Below, piece by piece: positions 7,225 to 10,668 of a DNA stretch of 10,668 bases; positions within the stretch are counted from its first letter, which is position 1, and the number at the start of each line of letters is the position of its first letter. Both the position numbers and the translations under genes were made by a program. Source of the stretch: Gammaproteobacteria bacterium (GTDB taxonomy: Bacteria; Pseudomonadota; Gammaproteobacteria; Pseudomonadales; Pseudohongiellaceae). The notes below the pieces were generated by a model. That model ran no database searches. It worked only from the letters and a program-made list of their open reading frames with translations, and was not told where the DNA came from. The stretch covers positions 1-10,668 of the forward strand of contig DMJN01000275.1 in the NCBI GenBank assembly GCA_003451715.1, written 5' to 3'.

Positions 7225-8004
7225 CTACAGTTTTTCTACTGCGGCCGCGTTGCTCTCCAGGTGAGCGAGATTTATAGTTCCTACAATAACACTACTCACG
7301 CCTTTATGATCGAGCACGAAGCCTAAGTTGTTGGCAGCATTGGTTTCAGCACCGACACAGTCGTGACCGCTGTTAAGCGCTTTCTTGACTAACACACCCT
7401 TATTCAGCTCTGCAGCATAGTCGATTACGAGAGAGTCGTCAGTGCAGGATGGATTGTAAGTCACCATGACCACATCGGTTGATTCCACCGCCATTCGCCC
7501 TCCTTCAACGGACTTGGTGGACATGCCTACAGCACGGATCACGCCCTGTTGCTTGAGCGCCATCAGGGTTTCAAGGCAGTCGGTAGATTCGAGGATTTGC
7601 ACATCGTTGCCATCGGAATGAATCAGTACGATATCGAGATAATCGGTGTTGAGGCTGCGCAGGCTACGCTCGATGCTGTAGCGGACATGATCCGCCGAAA
7701 AATCGAAGAACGACTTGCCGTTTAGAAATTCTTCACCAACCTTGGTACAGATTACCCAATCCTGACGACATTGAAGTAGGCGCCCGAGGCGTTGTTCACT
7801 GCATCCATAAGCCGGGGCAGTATCCAACAGGTTGATTCCCAGTGAGCGGGAAAGATCCAGAAGCTCTACAAGCTCCCGGTCGGCAGGTAGTGCGAAGCCC
7901 TGGGGATACCTTACCTCCTGGTTACGGCCGAACTTTACGGTGCCGAGTCCCAGGCAGGAGACCTCGATACCGGATTGGCCTACAACTCGAGTTTCCAGAG
8001 GCAT
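7225..8004 (-). CDS. Aldo/keto reductase family oxidoreductase
   Basis: This 259-residue NADPH-type aldo/keto reductase has the full catalytic tetrad: Asp61 and Tyr66 in DTAPAYG, Lys88 in CTKVG, and His129 in LIHSDG. The N-terminal GLGTVKFGR and the C-terminal SSVIVGTINLAHLESN, the usual cofactor-binding end, are also present. It is somewhat shorter than the common 280-330 residues but has no obvious gap. The ATG at 8004 begins six bases after the stop of the FAD oxidoreductase gene, so the two are almost surely cotranscribed and the products may act in series. A GGGA about ten bases upstream is a weak ribosome site. From memory, Pseudomonas aeruginosa has a comparable reductase/oxidoreductase pair near hldE and waaA. 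The substrate cannot be read from the sequence; a sugar or a small carbonyl compound is possible. Confidence 0.9.
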   Translation of the reverse strand: MPLETRVVGQSGIEVSCLGLGTVKFGRNQEVRYPQGFALPADRELVELLDLSRSLGINLLDTAPAYGCSEQRLGRLLQCRQDWVICTKVGEEFLNGKSFFDFSADHVRYSIERSLRSLNTDYLDIVLIHSDGNDVQILESTDCLETLMALKQQGVIRAVGMSTKSVEGGRMAVESTDVVMVTYNPSCTDDSLVIDYAAELNKGVLVKKALNSGHDCVGAETNAANNLGFVLDHKGVSSVIVGTINLAHLESNAAAVEKL

Positions 8005-8010
8005 TTAGTG

Positions 8011-9255
8011 TTAATCCCAAGGCGCAGAAGCAATCAGAGCACGCTTCAATAATGCGTTCAAATTTCCCGTGGTTTCCTGATCAGTTCTGTTGATTGGTGA
8101 AGACTTCAACAACTCAACCATTTTATCGGCCAGTGAAGGAGTTAGAGTAAGTTTTGTCGGCCAACAAACCACGATGTTGTCTTCCTCGATCAGGAAAGCG
8201 TCATCGGGGCGGAAATTATTGGAAGTGTTGGCTTCGGCCCGGTTGACCATGAGGCAATGCCAATCGGCAGTCCTTAGATCGACCCAGGGGAATAACGCTT
8301 CTGTCAGCGACCGTGCCGCGGCAATCTGTTCTTCATCAGACTTACCAATACCCGACTCGGCCAGCTCACCGCCAAGGTACCAGACACAATTGCCTTCCCT
8401 GTCACGATGAGAGGTTACGGTCAGTTGCGGTGTAAGACTGAAACTATCCCCAATACAATGCACGTATACCCGTGGCAAATCCTGCCGTTTTACATACACC
8501 ATGTTTAGCGGTCGCAACTGGCAGCAGGGTGTTTTGAGCCCGGCCTGCTCAATCAATTGCTGATTTCCTTCTCCTGCACAAAACAGGATTTTCCCAGTTT
8601 CGATAGTTAGTGACTCTCCGCTCAGGTTCAGGCTTACTGCATCCACATTGCCGGAACTATTCCTGGAAAATTCAATTGAGTCTGTTGGCAGCTGAAAAAT
8701 GTGCTCTGCCTGTTTTGTCTTCAGTGCGTCAATTAGCGAATTGGAATCTACAACGAAGTCAGGAAGTTGATACAGAGTGCCATCGACTGTTGCTGCTGCA
8801 AAGAAACTCGGATAGTTAGTCTTGGCCAGGGCTTCTACACGACCCTGCAGGCTCTTACTGCCAAGAAAGGTTTTCAATTTGGACCGAATGCTGGAGTCGG
8901 ACCACATATAATAATGGTCGCTTAGAACTGTGACATCCGACAGATCCGGGTCACAGGTATTCTCTGATGCTTCGGCATTATTGTTCCTATTTACGCCATG
9001 CAGGCATTTACGCCACCGTGTCGGCATCGCAGCCATCACATTGGCGGTACTGGTCAGTGATCCGCTCAGAGCATACTTCAAGCCTCCATGAATAATTCCC
9101 TGAGATGCGCTGGTTTGACCGCTACCCAGTGCATTGCTTTCCAACAGGATAGCTCGATAGCCTTCCTGACGAAGACGATCCAGCAACCACAATCCAGCAA
9201 TGCCGCCGCCGAATACCAAGATGTCAGTTGAATGGCTTAGGGAATCTTTGATCAA
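8011..9255 (-). CDS. FAD-dependent oxidoreductase, DAO family
   Basis: The 414-residue product begins with a Rossmann dinucleotide motif, VFGGGIAG (14-21), and has an acidic residue ending the second strand (LLES, Glu39). GSGQTSASQGIIHGGLKYAL (44-63) follows. The IIHGGLKY part resembles the FAD-contact segment of glycerol-3-phosphate dehydrogenase and L-2-hydroxyglutarate oxidase, so the substrate may be a hydroxy acid, polyol phosphate or amine. No signal peptide or membrane segment is seen. The start is a TTG at 9253-9255, with no ATG or GTG ahead of it before an in-frame stop at 9322-9324. It overlaps the stop of the upstream 97-residue ORF as TTGA, so translation is probably coupled. A GGAG lies 11 bases upstream, which is rather far; an ATT at 9259-9261 has better spacing but would be an exceptional start. 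It is followed six bases later by the aldo/keto reductase gene. Confidence 0.88.
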   Translation of the reverse strand: MIKDSLSHSTDILVFGGGIAGLWLLDRLRQEGYRAILLESNALGSGQTSASQGIIHGGLKYALSGSLTSTANVMAAMPTRWRKCLHGVNRNNNAEASENTCDPDLSDVTVLSDHYYMWSDSSIRSKLKTFLGSKSLQGRVEALAKTNYPSFFAAATVDGTLYQLPDFVVDSNSLIDALKTKQAEHIFQLPTDSIEFSRNSSGNVDAVSLNLSGESLTIETGKILFCAGEGNQQLIEQAGLKTPCCQLRPLNMVYVKRQDLPRVYVHCIGDSFSLTPQLTVTSHRDREGNCVWYLGGELAESGIGKSDEEQIAAARSLTEALFPWVDLRTADWHCLMVNRAEANTSNNFRPDDAFLIEEDNIVVCWPTKLTLTPSLADKMVELLKSSPINRTDQETTGNLNALLKRALIASAPWD

Positions 9256-9545
9256 TGCAATGATCGCTCCACTGGAGTCTGGTAGAAACTGTCGACAGGC
9301 GGCAGCAAGCGGAAATGGCTGTCATGCTCGTCAATTACGCCGAGGCCGCCACTCTTGCTTATAGCAAGACCACTCTGCGCGCCCCTTATCCGCCGGATTA
9401 CAGGGCCGAGCCCGCTTGTCCCATGGTGCTTTCTTGACAGGTCGACACTCGCCTGCGAAAGTGCATCTTGATATCGGAACCGGCTGCAGCCTTCAGTGGT
9501 TTTGCTGTAAGCAAACGTGGCCATTGAATTGGTTAGAGACACCAT
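9252..9545 (-). CDS. Hypothetical 97-residue protein, first ORF of the oxidoreductase operon
   Basis: I do not recognise this protein. It is hydrophilic and rich in Ser, Arg and His, with no membrane segment or signal peptide and no repeat. Its C-terminal third (GLGVIDEHDSHFRLLPPVD) looks the most ordered. Evidence that it is translated comes from its surroundings. AAGGA (9550-9554) sits four bases before the ATG at 9545, a TATAAT promoter lies about 42 bases upstream, and the stop overlaps the TTG of the FAD gene in a TTGA arrangement. No other frame in the stretch gives a better ORF. It may be a small protein, a translated leader coupling expression of the FAD gene, or a chance ORF. Homologues with conserved length would settle this. 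Confidence 0.5.
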   Translation of the reverse strand: MVSLTNSMATFAYSKTTEGCSRFRYQDALSQASVDLSRKHHGTSGLGPVIRRIRGAQSGLAISKSGGLGVIDEHDSHFRLLPPVDSFYQTPVERSLH

Positions 9546-9549
9546 ACTA

Positions 9550-9554
9550 TCCTT
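9550..9554 (-). promoter_or_regulatory. Strong ribosome binding site for the 97-residue ORF
   Basis: AAGGA on the minus strand is four bases before the ATG at 9545. It is the best Shine-Dalgarno in this operon and the main reason to take the small ORF seriously. Confidence 0.6.
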
Positions 9555-9586
9555 GGTTACTTTTACGCATACCTCGAAGCCAGTAA

Positions 9587-9616
9587 ATTATATCGACATC
9601 AAGCTTGATTTCCCAA
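9587..9616 (-). promoter_or_regulatory. Putative sigma70 promoter of the oxidoreductase operon
   Basis: On the minus strand a perfect -10, TATAAT (9587-9592), lies 18 bases from a -35, TTGGGA (9611-9616, four of six consensus bases). Transcription would start near 9580, leaving a leader of about 35 bases before the ATG at 9545. It would drive the 97-residue ORF, the FAD oxidoreductase and the aldo/keto reductase. Confidence 0.65.
9598..9609. promoter_or_regulatory. Perfect 12-base palindrome inside the promoter spacer, candidate operator
   Basis: ATCAAGCTTGAT is its own reverse complement and sits between the -35 and -10 of the oxidoreductase promoter, about 56 bases upstream of waaA. A dimeric repressor bound here would block the promoter. 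No regulator gene is present in the window, and the role is inferred from position alone. Confidence 0.4.
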
Positions 9617-9664
9617 CCAGGTCACAAAGCACTCTAAATTTGCTCCTACTACATTCTCTTGTTT

Positions 9665-10668
9665 ATGCTCCGATTTCTCTATAGTCTGATTCTCTATCTG
9701 GCGGTGCCGATTATTCTGCTGAGGCTCTACCTTAGAGGCATCAAGGCACCTGCCTACCGACAGCGAATCGGTGAGCGATTCGCTAACAGTCGGTTGCCAG
9801 CGAGCTTTGATCCGTCCAGGCAGACGATCTGGATACATGCCGTGTCGGTGGGGGAATCTATAGCGGCTGCCCCATTTATTCGTGAATTACAACTACGCTA
9901 CCCAGATTCACAAATACTGGTGACAACCATGACTCCTACCGGGTCGGACAGGGTTACTGCTATATTTGGCGACCGTGTCTATCATTGTTACCTGCCATAC
10001 GATCTGCCGGGGGCACTGAATCGTTTCCTGCGGCGTATCAATCCGGGTATGTTGATTCTCATGGAAACGGAATTGTGGCCTAATCTCATCCATGCTTGTT
10101 CTCAAAAAAATGTAAAGTTGATTCTGGCCAATGCCAGGTTATCGGAAAAATCCGCAAGAGGTTATAGCCGATTCCCCGGTTTAACTCGTAGCATGCTGCT
10201 CAAAATTGACTACATTGCTGCACAGGCGCAAGCTGATTTTGATCGCTTAGCAGAACTCGGTGCAGATACTCAAAAGATGGAAATTACTGGAAGTCTTAAG
10301 TTCAATATAAATGTTGAGCAAGAGAAAGCCCTCTGTGATAGCGTTCTAGCTGAAATAAAAGAGTCAGGTCGCACAGTTATTATCGCTGCCAGTACCAGGG
10401 ATGGAGAAGAATCGAAAGTATTACATGCATTCCGGCGTGTACTTGAATATCAACCCCACGCGCTCCTTCTGCTAGTGCCTCGTCACCCCGAACGTTTCGA
10501 AAGCGTTGCCAATCTGTGTGCAGAACGCGGATTTACTTTGAGTCGGCGCAGTAAACACCAGGCAGTAGACTCCTCTACTCAGGTTTATCTGGGAGACTCC
10601 ATGGGTGAAATGCTCAGCTATTACCGGCTGGCAAATATCGCATTCGTAGGAGGCAGTCTGGTAGACAC
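9665..10668 (+). CDS. waaA: 3-deoxy-D-manno-octulosonic acid (Kdo) transferase, 3' end outside window
   Basis: WaaA (KdtA, family GT30) transfers Kdo from CMP-Kdo to lipid IVA at the cytoplasmic face of the inner membrane, making the substrate that LpxL acylates. The window holds 334 codons plus two bases of a gene usually near 425 codons; no stop is reached. An N-terminal hydrophobic anchor (about residues 3-22) is followed by RGIKAPAYRQRIGER. AVSVGES (59-65) carries Glu64, the likely catalytic base. Further signatures are TTMTPTGSDRV, YLPYDLPGALNRFL, METELWPN (133-140), ANARLS, TGSLKFNI, VPRHPERF (271-278), GDSMGEM and FVGGSLV. The ATG at 9665 matches the family N-terminus (MLRFLYS). No Shine-Dalgarno precedes it: the bases before it are pyrimidine-rich, and a -10-like TACATT at 9650-9655 would give a very short or absent leader. 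It is divergent from the oxidoreductase operon. Confidence 0.97.
   Translation, partial: MLRFLYSLILYLAVPIILLRLYLRGIKAPAYRQRIGERFANSRLPASFDPSRQTIWIHAVSVGESIAAAPFIRELQLRYPDSQILVTTMTPTGSDRVTAIFGDRVYHCYLPYDLPGALNRFLRRINPGMLILMETELWPNLIHACSQKNVKLILANARLSEKSARGYSRFPGLTRSMLLKIDYIAAQAQADFDRLAELGADTQKMEITGSLKFNINVEQEKALCDSVLAEIKESGRTVIIAASTRDGEESKVLHAFRRVLEYQPHALLLLVPRHPERFESVANLCAERGFTLSRRSKHQAVDSSTQVYLGDSMGEMLSYYRLANIAFVGGSLVD

Noticed and set aside
7211..7233. Possible bidirectional terminator between hldE and the aldo/keto reductase gene (AGAGGGCCTCT, then AAACTACAGTTT)
   Set aside because: The first palindrome leaves only a three-base loop with four pairs. The second has a five-pair AT-rich stem with a two-base loop. 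Neither gives a GC-rich stem followed by a T run.
9599..9838. Minus-strand ORF of 79 codons over the start of waaA
   Set aside because: It overlaps clear WaaA coding sequence, its frame gives no known motif, and it runs through the promoter region of the oxidoreductase operon.

Overview
The window looks like part of the chromosome of a gammaproteobacterium, probably on the Pseudomonas/Cellvibrio side. This rests on how closely the translated LpxL, HldE and WaaA proteins resemble their gammaproteobacterial counterparts from memory, and on gene content that recalls the Pseudomonas lipopolysaccharide (LPS) core region (hldE, waaA, LPS kinases, a heptose carbamoyltransferase, and an oxidoreductase pair beside waaA). 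No database search was possible, so the taxon is an inference. No rRNA, tRNA, CRISPR array, insertion sequence or phage gene was seen. The window is almost fully coding, and nearly everything recognisable belongs to lipid A and LPS inner-core synthesis.

Layout. (1) Positions 2-1237 (+): the 3' part of a protein with two LPS-kinase-like domains in tandem, open at the left edge. It is followed at once by 1260-3008 (+), a NodU/CmcH-type O-carbamoyltransferase. The pair probably phosphorylates and carbamoylates inner-core sugar. (2) Positions 3019-5480 (-): a two-gene unit convergent with the first. lpxL (lipid A acyltransferase) comes first and is coupled through a one-base TGATG overlap to a polytopic GT-C type membrane glycosyltransferase. 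(3) Positions 5481-5758: a divergent control region with a good extended -10 promoter for lpxL (-), another for hldE (+), and a small inverted repeat. (4) Positions 5759-7189 (+): hldE, the bifunctional ADP-heptose enzyme. Its start is set by a GGAGG five bases ahead of the second in-frame ATG. (5) Positions 7225-9545 (-): an operon convergent with hldE. From its promoter it reads an unrecognised 97-residue ORF, a FAD-dependent DAO-family oxidoreductase and an aldo/keto reductase. (6) Positions 9546-9664: a short divergent region with a TATAAT promoter for that operon and a perfect 12-base palindrome between its -35 and -10. (7) Positions 9665-10668 (+): the first 334 codons of waaA (Kdo transferase), cut by the right edge.

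Together the genes supply the heptose donor (HldE), transfer Kdo to lipid A precursor (WaaA), acylate Kdo-lipid A (LpxL), and decorate the core (kinase, carbamoyltransferase, perhaps the GT-C enzyme). The least understood part is the redox operon between hldE and waaA. Its company suggests a role in the envelope or in sugar metabolism, but nothing in the sequence fixes a substrate.
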